A stretch of 5,935 nucleotides of DNA from Chloroflexota bacterium. Its GTDB lineage: Bacteria; Chloroflexota; Anaerolineae; B4-G1; SLSP01. Of this stretch, positions 1 to 5,916 are shown in pieces (the first letter of the stretch is position 1; each line of letters begins with the position of its first letter). Under the pieces are notes generated by a model that had not been told where the DNA came from, ran no database searches, and was given only the letters and a program-made list of their open reading frames with translations. The stretch spans positions 303 through 6,237 of the forward strand of contig JAKJAB010000219.1 of NCBI GenBank assembly GCA_022707725.1, given 5' to 3'. Made by a program: the position numbers and the translations under genes.

Positions 1-3000
1 GCCCTCCGCAGTGCGGTGATAGAGGTCGCCGCCGGAAGCCGCCCACACGTCACCGTCCGGTGTTCCGCCCACGGCATTGACCCCGGCAGTTGCATCGTCC
101 AACGTTTCGGTTGTCCAGTCACTTCCATCGTAACGGGCCAGCCCCCCCTCTCCGGCAACCCAGAGCGTTCCATCCGGAGCCGCATAGAACATGTTGAGTC
201 TGGCCAACAATGGATGATCGTCCGGTGTGAAGGTCGTCCAACTGTCGGCGCGCGGATCGTAACGCAGTACCTTCTCGTAGGCCCACACCCACATCACATC
301 GTCCGGATCAAACGTGATACCGTAGACCGTCACGCCTTCCATGGCCTCGGGCTTGATAATTGGCCATCCACTGCCATCGTACCGGCGCAGCTCGCTATGG
401 TAGCCGATCCAGATGCGACCCGCGCTATCCACGCCGGGGATGCCGGGATCGTCGAACGCGCCTTCGGCTTTGCCAAACCATTGCCAGTCACCGCGGTCCG
501 GCGCGTAACGGGTCAATCCTGCGCCGCTGTGTATGAACCACAGCGCGCCTTCGCCATCCTGGACGATCGCGCGCACGCGACTGTCACGCAGCGTCGCCGG
601 GAGCGCCCAGGTTTGCCAGGCGTCGCCGTCGTAGCGCAGCAGACCGCCGCCATCGGTGGCAAACCACAGCGCATCATCGTCTCTGGTAATGGCGCGCACC
701 GGCCAGGCCAGCGCCGGATAGGCGTCGGCAGTGAAGGTCGTCCATGCGTCTTCATCAGGATCGTAAGCAAAGACGCCCTTCCCGCCAAACCACACCGTCC
801 CATTCGGGGCGCGATAGATGCTGTGGATTTCCGTACCGGCCAATGGAGCCAGCGAGGTAAAGGTGCCACGGTCCACATCCATCCGGGCAACGCCCTGCGA
901 CAAGGCGAGATAGAGAACGTCGCCATCTTCCGCGAACTGCAACGCGGCAATCGTAGTGTCCGGCAAACCCTGCTCGCGCGTGTAAAGCTGCCACATCTCC
1001 CCGTCGAAATGGGCCAAGCCTTGACTCTCGACGGCGGCGAAAAGCCCTGTCTTTGTATCGTGCGCCAACGCCCGCAGCCGGGGAAAACTAACAGGCAGCG
1101 TAGAAGCAGCGTGCCATGCGTCGCCATCGTAATACATCAAAGGGGGTTCAGTGAACAACATCCCGGCCCAGATGCGGCCTGTCGCATCCTCAAAGAGCGC
1201 GCTTACCGAGGCCGGTTCGATGCCATCGCTTTTGCCAAAAGTCGACCAGGCCGTTCCATCGAACACCGCAATGCCCGCGCGAGTCGCCGCCCACAGCCGG
1301 TCATCCGCATCAACGAGCAGCGCGTTGATCCAGTTATCGGGCAGTCCATTCGCTGTGGTGAAAAGGTCGTAGGTCTCGTGCAGCGGATCCCAACGCACCA
1401 GGCCCGCCGGCCCGCCACCCCAGACGTAGTCTCCCTGAACCGCCACTGCGTTCAGGATATTGTGATTCACATAGCTACGCCAACCGGTCGCCGGGGTCAG
1501 CTTCACCGCGTCGAGGTTGGCGTAACCGGTCTCGCTGCCGCCGACGACGACGTTGAACCTGGAATCGGCTGCCAGCGACAGCGTCGCCAGCGGATACCAG
1601 GTGTTGCCCTGATCGCGTTGGTTGACATTGACCACGGTCTCGCCGTCTGTGTGGACCAACGTATACGGCGTATCGGTAGCGCGATCCTCGCCGCGCGGCC
1701 ACCACGCCCAAACGTCATACAAGCCGCCCTTCTCGATAAGGAAATTGCAGCGCACCCGGCAATCGAGACAACCGGGATCGGCGTAGAGAAAATCCCCGGC
1801 ATACGAGACGCCGCCACAGGCATCATCCGGACAGTCGTCCCACGAGCCAGCCTCGACGACGCACGCAGCATCGCGGTTGTCGAGCGTCAACTCCGTGCTG
1901 AACAACGCGAGGTCGTCGGTCGAATCAACGGGAGGCGTAGCATCTTCCGTCCCCTCAATGTCCGACGGCTCGACAGGGGGTGCGATATCCACCAGCACCG
2001 CTGCGGTGGCAGCCGGCGTCACAAGAGACGGTTCATCATCAGGACGCGGCGTCCTCAACAGCAACAGCCCCACGACCAGGATAATAAGTCCCACCACACC
2101 GCCCGCGACGGGCAACCAGGGGAAAGGTCGTTTCGCGCGCGCCGGTACAGGTTCGTCCGTGACGTCACGCGCAGTAGACGATGGCGAAAGTGGCGTAGGG
2201 GCCGGGATCGGCGCAGGCACAGTGGGCGCCCTTTCCGGCGAAGGTGGTCCAGGCGTGGGAACGACCGGCGTGGGGTCGCCGAGGATCGGCGCAGGCGCAG
2301 TGGGCGCCCTTTCCGACGAAGAGGGTCCAGGCGTGGGGATGACCGCCGTCGCGCCGCCAGGGATCGGCGGCAAATTCACCTCGGTGGGCAAGCCGTCCAC
2401 AGCGCGTTCCAACGTCTCCACCATCTGCTCCGTCGTCTCGAAGCGGTCTTCGGGCAATTTCGCCAACGCCTTGAGGATGATGCGCTCGATCACCTCCGGG
2501 ATGTCCGGGCGGACAAAACGCGGCAGTGGGAGGGGGTCGTAGACGTGCTTCATCATCACCGCCAGCGGCGTCTCGCCGTCAAAGGGCACCTGGCCCGTGA
2601 CCATCTCGTAGAGCATCACCCCCAGCGCGTAGATGTCGCAGCGCGCATCGAGCGGTTTGCCCAGGCCTTGTTCGGGGGCCATATACGCGGGCGTGCCGAT
2701 GACGGCGCCGGTGCCGGTGTAGTTCGCCGTCCCCGCGACGATCTTGGCGATGCCAAAGTCGGTGAGGAAAGCGTTGCCCTGCGGATCGATGAGCACATTG
2801 CTCGGTTTGATGTCGCGGTGGATGACGCCCTGCTCGTGGGCGTACCCTAACGCGCGTCCCACCTGACCCATCAGGCGCGCGATCTCGTGCAGGGTCAGTG
2901 TGCCATGCTGCATAAGCAAATCGTGCAACGTCCCCGCCTCAATGTAGCGCATCACGAGGTAAGTGATGCCTTCCTGCTCGCCGTAATCGTAGACGGGCAG

Positions 3001-3216
3001 GATGTGTGGATGTTCGAGTCGCGCCAACACGCGCGCTTCCTGGGTGAAGCGCGCCACGAACGTCGCATCCTGGGTGAAATGGCTCGGCAGGATTTTCACC
3101 GCCACGTAGCGATCCATCGAGGGCTGGTACGCCTTGAAGACGGTTGCCATCCCTCCCTGCCCGATCTGTTCGACGAGTTGGTAACTACCGAGTGTCTTGC
3201 CGATGTATGGATTCAC
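1..3216 (-). CDS. Transmembrane Ser/Thr protein kinase with golvesin-like and Reg_prop beta-propeller ectodomain (3' end outside window)
   Basis: This is a Hanks-type (PknB-like) receptor kinase; 1072 codons are visible without a stop and the gene continues past the left edge. The cytoplasmic kinase domain covers about residues 12-272. It has a Gly-rich loop (IGQGGMATVFKA, 18-29), catalytic Lys41 (VAVK), Glu60 of helix C, HRDIKPSN (133-140), DFG (153-155), an activation loop ending GTPAYMAPE (174-182) and DIYALG (194-199). All catalytic residues are present, so it should be active. A Pro/Ala-rich linker (about 280-360) contains a 26-residue repeat. A basic stretch (RAKR, 360-363) precedes one transmembrane helix (about 368-387), which places the kinase inside and the remainder outside. 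Residues about 445-573 resemble the golvesin C-terminal-like domain: LDNRDA, VWAWWPRG, RATDTPYTLVH, a VNQ..G..W stretch and YANLDAVKL. From about 583 to the window edge there are roughly twelve propeller repeats of about 41 residues, with motifs such as GLPDNWINALLVDADDRLW. The start is GTG at 3216, 9 nt after AGGGGG; there is no in-frame ATG before the Gly loop. purC lies 86 bp upstream on the same strand, so cotranscription is possible. The ligand and substrates are unknown. Confidence 0.96.
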   Translation of the reverse strand, partial: MNPYIGKTLGSYQLVEQIGQGGMATVFKAYQPSMDRYVAVKILPSHFTQDATFVARFTQEARVLARLEHPHILPVYDYGEQEGITYLVMRYIEAGTLHDLLMQHGTLTLHEIARLMGQVGRALGYAHEQGVIHRDIKPSNVLIDPQGNAFLTDFGIAKIVAGTANYTGTGAVIGTPAYMAPEQGLGKPLDARCDIYALGVMLYEMVTGQVPFDGETPLAVMMKHVYDPLPLPRFVRPDIPEVIERIILKALAKLPEDRFETTEQMVETLERAVDGLPTEVNLPPIPGGATAVIPTPGPSSSERAPTAPAPILGDPTPVVPTPGPPSPERAPTVPAPIPAPTPLSPSSTARDVTDEPVPARAKRPFPWLPVAGGVVGLIILVVGLLLLRTPRPDDEPSLVTPAATAAVLVDIAPPVEPSDIEGTEDATPPVDSTDDLALFSTELTLDNRDAACVVEAGSWDDCPDDACGGVSYAGDFLYADPGCLDCRVRCNFLIEKGGLYDVWAWWPRGEDRATDTPYTLVHTDGETVVNVNQRDQGNTWYPLATLSLAADSRFNVVVGGSETGYANLDAVKLTPATGWRSYVNHNILNAVAVQGDYVWGGGPAGLVRWDPLHETYDLFTTANGLPDNWINALLVDADDRLWAATRAGIAVFDGTAWSTFGKSDGIEPASVSALFEDATGRIWAGMLFTEPPLMYYDGDAWHAASTLPVSFPRLRALAHDTKTGLFAAVESQGLAHFDGEMWQLYTREQGLPDTTIAALQFAEDGDVLYLALSQGVARMDVDRGTFTSLAPLAGTEIHSIYRAPNGTVWFGGKGVFAYDPDEDAWTTFTADAYPALAWPVRAITRDDDALWFATDGGGLLRYDGDAWQTWALPATLRDSRVRAIVQDGEGALWFIHSGAGLTRYAPDRGDWQWFGKAEGAFDDPGIPGVDSAGRIWIGYHSELRRYDGSGWPIIKPEAMEGVTVYGITFDPDDVMWVWAYEKVLRYDPRADSWTTFTPDDHPLLARLNMFYAAPDGTLWVAGEGGLARYDGSDWTTETLDDATAGVNAVGGTPDGDVWAASGGDLYHRTAEG
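2205..2380 (-). repeat. 78-bp tandem repeat inside the kinase linker (two full copies plus the start of a third)
   Basis: The copies span 2205-2282 and 2283-2360, each beginning GGATCGGCG on the plus strand. They are about 85% identical by eye, and a partial third copy starts at 2361 with GGATCGGCGG. The period is a multiple of three, so the repeat adds 26 residues per unit without breaking the frame. The protein units share the pattern (I/V)PTPGPxSxERAPTxPAPI, around residues 287-337 between the kinase domain and the membrane helix. A Pro-rich, extended, length-variable spacer is the likely effect. Confidence 0.85.
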
Positions 3217-3225
3217 TGAGTCATT

Positions 3226-3231
3226 CCCCCT
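3226..3231 (-). promoter_or_regulatory. Ribosome binding site that fixes the GTG start of the kinase
   Basis: On the minus strand, AGGGGG stands 9 nt before the GTG at 3216. An ATG lies closer (3224-3222), but it is only 1 nt from the Shine-Dalgarno sequence and opens a three-codon frame (ATG ACT CAG TGA) whose stop overlaps the GTG. The GTG frame leads directly into the kinase Gly loop, so it is the better start. Confidence 0.7.
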
Positions 3232-3240
3232 AACAATCTC

Positions 3241-3267
3241 AACGGATTGAACGGATCAAACGGAAAA
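3241..3267. repeat. Three copies of a 9-bp repeat (AACGGATNA-like) in the purC-kinase spacer
   Basis: The plus strand reads AACGGATTG, AACGGATCA and AACGGAAAA at 3241, 3250 and 3259, in exact 9-bp phase. Related but inverted ATCCGT (3269-3274) and TTCCG follow. The third unit together with the inverted copy gives a small palindrome, ACGGA-AAATA-TCCGT (3260-3274). A similar 9-bp series occurs at 5880-5906. No coding role is seen. The hairpin is too short and lacks a T-run, so it is not a convincing terminator. Confidence 0.7.
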
Positions 3268-3302
3268 TATCCGTCAATTTCCGCTCAATACACCCTACAT
3301 TT

Positions 3303-4259
3303 TTACAAGAAGGAATGCAGAGTTTGACCGATCCGCTCTTCCGCCGGATACGCACCCGGCTCGAATGTTTTACCGGTGAGTTTCTCGTAGCAGGCGATGT
3401 AGCGTTGGCTCACCTGCACAATTAGCTCGTCGGTAGGCGCGGGTGGTTCGCCGTCGCCGCGATAACCGCGCTCGGCGTACCAGAGGCGCAGAAATTCCTT
3501 GTCGAAATTGTCCGGCTCTTCGCCGGCGGCGAGACGCGCTTCGTAAGTCTCGGCGACCCAGAAGCGGCTGCTGTCGGGCGTGTGGACTTCATCGATGAGC
3601 ATCACCCGGCCATCCGGCGCGCGCCCGAACTCGTACTTCGTGTCCACCAGGATGAGGCCGCCTTTACGTGCAATCTCCTGCCCGCGCGCAAAGATCGCCA
3701 GCGCCGCTGCCTGCAGCTGCTCCCAGGTTTCGGCGTCCAGCAGACCGCGCTCCACCACCTCGGCGCAGGTGATGCGCTCGTCGGTCTCGCCCTTCGTCGT
3801 CGGCGTGATGATCGGGGTGGGCAGCGCGTCGTTCTTCTGCAAGCCGTCGGGGAAGTCGTAGCCGTAGATGCTGCGCTCGCCGAGGGAGTAGCGATACCAC
3901 AGCGCGGTCTTCGTCACCCCGCTGATGTAGCCGCGCACGATGACCTCGATAGGGAACGGCTCGCATTCCGTCGCCAGCAGCACGTTGGGATCGGGCGCAT
4001 CAAGAACGTGATTTGGGATAAGGTCCGCCGTTTGTTCGAACCAGAACGCACTCAACTGATTGAGCACCTGCCCCTTGAACGGCACGGCGGTGAGGATGCG
4101 GTCAAAGGCCGAAAGGCGATCCGTCGTCAGCAACAGGCGGCGCTTGTCGGGCAGCGCGAAGGATTCGCGGACTTTGCCGCTGGTGTGGGTGTAAGGCCAG
4201 GCAATGTCGATCTTTTTCAGCGCAAGCGGTATAGAGCGCGACACAGTCACATCGAGCAT
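3303..4259 (-). CDS. purC: Phosphoribosylaminoimidazole-succinocarboxamide synthase (SAICAR synthase)
   Basis: This enzyme of de novo purine synthesis uses ATP to join CAIR and L-aspartate, giving SAICAR, in the cytoplasm. The 318-residue protein has the family signatures in order: GKVRESF (28-34, nucleotide-binding loop), TTDRLSAFD (45-53), IEVIVRGYISG (104-114), PIITPTTK (149-156), LVDTKYEFG (204-212) and LIDEVHTPDSSRFW (221-234). It belongs to the longer form of the family (about 300 residues, as in yeast Ade1) rather than the short bacterial form of about 240. The ATG at 4259 lies 7 nt after AAGGGGG. Another ATG at 4266 directly abuts the Shine-Dalgarno sequence and is out of frame. The gene appears intact, with a TAA stop. 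It is transcribed away from the lipoprotein gene and toward the kinase gene, which begins 86 bp downstream with no clear terminator between. No other pur genes are visible, so it is isolated from the pathway within this window. Confidence 0.98.
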   Translation of the reverse strand: MLDVTVSRSIPLALKKIDIAWPYTHTSGKVRESFALPDKRRLLLTTDRLSAFDRILTAVPFKGQVLNQLSAFWFEQTADLIPNHVLDAPDPNVLLATECEPFPIEVIVRGYISGVTKTALWYRYSLGERSIYGYDFPDGLQKNDALPTPIITPTTKGETDERITCAEVVERGLLDAETWEQLQAAALAIFARGQEIARKGGLILVDTKYEFGRAPDGRVMLIDEVHTPDSSRFWVAETYEARLAAGEEPDNFDKEFLRLWYAERGYRGDGEPPAPTDELIVQVSQRYIACYEKLTGKTFEPGAYPAEERIGQTLHSFL

Positions 4260-4266
4260 CGTTCAT

Positions 4267-4273
4267 CCCCCTT
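4267..4273 (-). promoter_or_regulatory. Ribosome binding site of purC
   Basis: The minus strand reads AAGGGGG, 7 nt before the ATG at 4259. This supports that start over the abutting out-of-frame ATG at 4266. Confidence 0.75.
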
Positions 4274-4336
4274 GAATGATCTCGCACACACCACAAAGCT
4301 TGAGCGAAGGCTGGTTTTCGATTGCGTGCATACGGA

Positions 4337-4345
4337 AGTATAGCA
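4337..4345 (-). promoter_or_regulatory. Candidate extended -10 promoter for purC (and possibly the kinase)
   Basis: The minus strand reads TGCTATACT, an extended -10 element (TGn followed by a near-consensus TATAAT hexamer). No good -35 hexamer sits 16-18 bp upstream, which is common for extended -10 promoters. Transcription would begin near 4330, leaving a leader of about 70 nt before the purC ATG. This is a reading by eye, not a scored prediction. Confidence 0.5.
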
Positions 4346-4385
4346 TGGAATCTCGAATATGCAGGGCAGATATTGTTAAAAAACA

Positions 4386-4413
4386 GGCCGAACGGACAAA
4401 AACCCGTTCGACC
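4386..4413. promoter_or_regulatory. Inverted repeat in the divergent promoter region, candidate operator
   Basis: CGAACGG (4389-4395) and CCGTTCG (4404-4410) form a perfect 7-bp inverted repeat around an 8-nt AT-rich centre. Beyond one mismatch, GG/CC adds two more pairs (4386-4387 with 4412-4413). It lies where the -35 region of the plus-strand promoter would be, so a bound dimeric regulator could affect the lipoprotein gene and perhaps also purC. No regulator is encoded nearby, so this role is inference. Confidence 0.45.
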
Positions 4414-4423
4414 ATAGAAGATA

Positions 4424-4432
4424 TGTTATAAT
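4424..4432 (+). promoter_or_regulatory. Extended -10 promoter for the lipoprotein gene
   Basis: TGTTATAAT gives a perfect TATAAT hexamer (4427-4432) preceded by the TGn extension. The -35 match is poor and that region is occupied by the inverted repeat. Transcription would start near 4439, giving a leader of about 40 nt. The Shine-Dalgarno GAGGG at 4471-4475 stands 4 nt before the ATG at 4480. Confidence 0.6.
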
Positions 4433-4479
4433 CGTGAACATTGTGAGTTTCTACAGAATGCACCAATGTTGAGGGAAAT

Positions 4480-5724
4480 ATGAGAAGACCATCAGGGTTT
4501 TTCTGCATGCTGTCCATACTATTCTTGATGACCGCTTGTACGAAACAAACTTACCCCATCATCACCACATCTCCGCAGCTGGAGATGACTGCCACAGCAA
4601 TCGTCGAAGTCCCGACGTCAACTATCACACCAGAAGCAACGGCGATGCCACCAGGCGTGGAATTGCCTCTGCCGCTCTATTTTTTGAGTGATGGCGAAAT
4701 CTGGTTACTTTCACCGGGCGAGCATTCACCCCGGCAACTCGCAATTGAGGGCGAGGCCAGCAGTATGGATGTATGGCCTGGGGACAATCGGATTGCGTAT
4801 GGAACGACGAACGGGAAAGTATATACCCTTATGCCGGGACAAGAGCCGGTTTTGCTCCACAATGTCCAAACAGAGACTGATGCTCCGGTACGGATCAGGG
4901 ATGTTTCATGGTCGTTTGGCGGCACGAAGTTGGCATACACAGTAGCATATACGTCTGAACAAATGATTTTCGAGGCAGGATATCCGAGCTATCCTTCTGG
5001 ATTGTGGGTATTTGATATGCAGGGACAAACGACTCAGTGGTTGTTGAGTGATCACTATATGCGAAAGGACAGGAAAAATGTTGGATATTTACGCGTTATT
5101 GTAGAATCCAGGTGGTCGCCTGATGACACAGCCTTGCTTCTGCGACTCGGTTATTGGGAATGGACGAATTGCGCAATTTTTGAACCCTTGGATCAACAAT
5201 TAGACGAAACAAATTTATATCCCTTCGATGTGAGTGATTGGGGAAGCGGCTTTTGGACTCGTGATGGTCAAGCGACGGTTATTATATCTGGCCAAAATTA
5301 TGGAGTTGTCAGCGATTTGATGTATGTAGATCGGGTTACGAAAGAATCGAAGCTGCTCATTGATGGTGAAGCTGAGAGTCTTTATGTGGATGATGCCCAG
5401 GAATTGCCAGATGGAATCGTTTTTTTGGGGACGCGCCAAATGGTACAACCGGGTGAGGAACAATTGTATTTAGGGAAGCTAACTGAACGGGGTTTTCAAT
5501 ACGCACCTACCGGCCCGACTTCGCTTTGTAACACGCGTGAGACAGGGCATATTGAGTGGGATCCGTCCGGGCATTGGGGCGTGTTTGTTTGTCAATATGG
5601 ACCTAGCGAGGCATCACCAGAGGAAGTTCACGTGATCTCGTTAGATGGAGAAAACATCGACCTGACACCTGACCTCAATACGCTACCGAATACACCAACA
5701 ACTATCTTGTGGGGCAGCGACTAG
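4480..5724 (+). CDS. Secreted lipoprotein with TolB/WD40-like beta-propeller, function unknown
   Basis: The 414-residue protein begins with a lipoprotein signal peptide: basic MRRP, a hydrophobic stretch (about 6-17), and a lipobox-like MTAC with Cys20 as the acylated residue. A Thr/Pro-rich tether (about 21-65) follows, then a domain built of PD40-like strands typical of TolB/WD40 propellers. Examples are VWPGDNRIAYGTTNGKVYTL (98-117), VSWSFGGTKLAYTVAY (142-157), SRWSPDDTALLL (210-221) and HIEWDPSGHWGVFV (357-370). It is therefore probably an extracytoplasmic, membrane-anchored propeller binding a protein or polymer. No catalytic motif is seen, and the ligand is unknown. The start at 4480 has GAGGG 4 nt upstream and a promoter at 4424-4432. 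The gene is clearly more AT-rich than purC and the kinase gene (for example 5041-5100 is about 35% GC by count), with many A/T-ending codons, which suggests a different evolutionary origin. It is transcribed divergently from purC and has no partner gene on its own strand here. Confidence 0.85.
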   Translation: MRRPSGFFCMLSILFLMTACTKQTYPIITTSPQLEMTATAIVEVPTSTITPEATAMPPGVELPLPLYFLSDGEIWLLSPGEHSPRQLAIEGEASSMDVWPGDNRIAYGTTNGKVYTLMPGQEPVLLHNVQTETDAPVRIRDVSWSFGGTKLAYTVAYTSEQMIFEAGYPSYPSGLWVFDMQGQTTQWLLSDHYMRKDRKNVGYLRVIVESRWSPDDTALLLRLGYWEWTNCAIFEPLDQQLDETNLYPFDVSDWGSGFWTRDGQATVIISGQNYGVVSDLMYVDRVTKESKLLIDGEAESLYVDDAQELPDGIVFLGTRQMVQPGEEQLYLGKLTERGFQYAPTGPTSLCNTRETGHIEWDPSGHWGVFVCQYGPSEASPEEVHVISLDGENIDLTPDLNTLPNTPTTILWGSD

Positions 5725-5734
5725 CAAATCAGCC

Positions 5735-5851
5735 TCAGGGCACGCTGAGCATCTTGATCCCAGGATGCGCTCCATCGCGCAACGCATCCACCGTCTTCGC
5801 CAACTACTCGCGCGCCCACAACTCCTGACCGTTGGTCGGATACTTCCGGTA
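5735..5851 (-). pseudogene. Remnant of the C-terminal end of a minus-strand gene, interrupted by a stop
   Basis: One minus-strand frame reads YRKYPTNGQELWARE, then a TAG stop (5806-5804), then LAKTVDALRDGAHPGIKMLSVP and a TGA stop (5737-5735). The two pieces read like a continuous helical C-terminus (WARE-LAKTVDALRDG) broken by one nonsense codon. Another TAG (5854-5852) bounds it upstream. There is no start codon or upstream body, so this is probably a decayed fragment. The family was not recognised. The GC-rich composition matches the chromosome rather than the adjacent lipoprotein gene. A chance open stretch cannot be excluded. Confidence 0.4.
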
Positions 5852-5853
5852 CT

Positions 5854-5873
5854 AGACAGTTTTTTAACTGCCT
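5854..5873. repeat. Small palindrome CAGTT-TTTT-AACTG
   Basis: Positions 5857-5870 read CAGTTTTTTAACTG, a perfect 5-bp stem with a TTTT loop. Outer AG/CT pairs beyond one mismatch extend it to 5854-5873. It sits exactly at the upstream end of the broken gene remnant. On the minus strand it contains GTTAAAAAAC, which also occurs at 4375-4384. It may be the end of a small mobile or repeated intergenic element. It does not look like an intrinsic terminator because the T-run is in the loop and none follows the stem. Confidence 0.45.
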
Positions 5874-5879
5874 GAAAAC

Positions 5880-5906
5880 AATCTGCTCAATCTGCCTAAT
5901 CTGCTG
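5880..5906. repeat. Three copies of a 9-bp repeat (AATCTGCTN)
   Basis: The sequence reads AATCTGCTC, AATCTGCCT and AATCTGCTG at 5880, 5889 and 5898, in exact 9-bp phase. The minus-strand form of the repeat at 3241-3267 (CAATCCGTT, TGATCCGTT) matches the same pattern ATC(C/T)G(T/C)T. Both sets are intergenic. Confidence 0.75.
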
Positions 5907-5916
5907 ACAGAAACAA

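Noticed and set aside
1877..2542. A 221-codon plus-strand frame rich in Gly/Ser/Val
   Set aside because: It is another antisense frame over the kinase linker and inherits the 78-bp repeat. The minus-strand reading explains the region.
16..2850. A 944-codon plus-strand open frame opposite the kinase gene
   Set aside because: It is codon-aligned antisense to the kinase gene and stays open only because that GC-rich gene avoids TTA, CTA and TCA codons there. Its translation is Arg/His-rich with no recognisable domain.
3211..3224. Three-codon minus-strand frame ATG ACT CAG TGA overlapping the kinase GTG as a translational coupling device
   Set aside because: Its ATG is only 1 nt from the Shine-Dalgarno sequence, too close for normal initiation, and the overlap can easily arise by chance.
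3260..3274. ACGGA-AAATA-TCCGT as a purC terminator
   Set aside because: The stem is only 5 bp, AT-containing, and is not followed by a T-run in the direction of purC transcription.
3582..4343. A 253-codon plus-strand open frame opposite purC
   Set aside because: purC on the minus strand has all family motifs. The antisense translation is low-complexity, Arg/His-rich and has no family signature.
4466..4483. Five-codon leader frame overlapping the lipoprotein ATG (ATGA)
   Set aside because: It has no Shine-Dalgarno sequence of its own and encodes nothing recognisable; GAGGG inside it serves the downstream start.
5734..5749. CTCAG...CTGAG as a terminator for the lipoprotein gene
   Set aside because: The 5-bp stem is weak and is followed by CATCTTGAT rather than a T-run.
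3241..5906. A CRISPR array made of the 9-bp repeats
   Set aside because: The units are contiguous 9-mers without spacers, and there are only three at each place.
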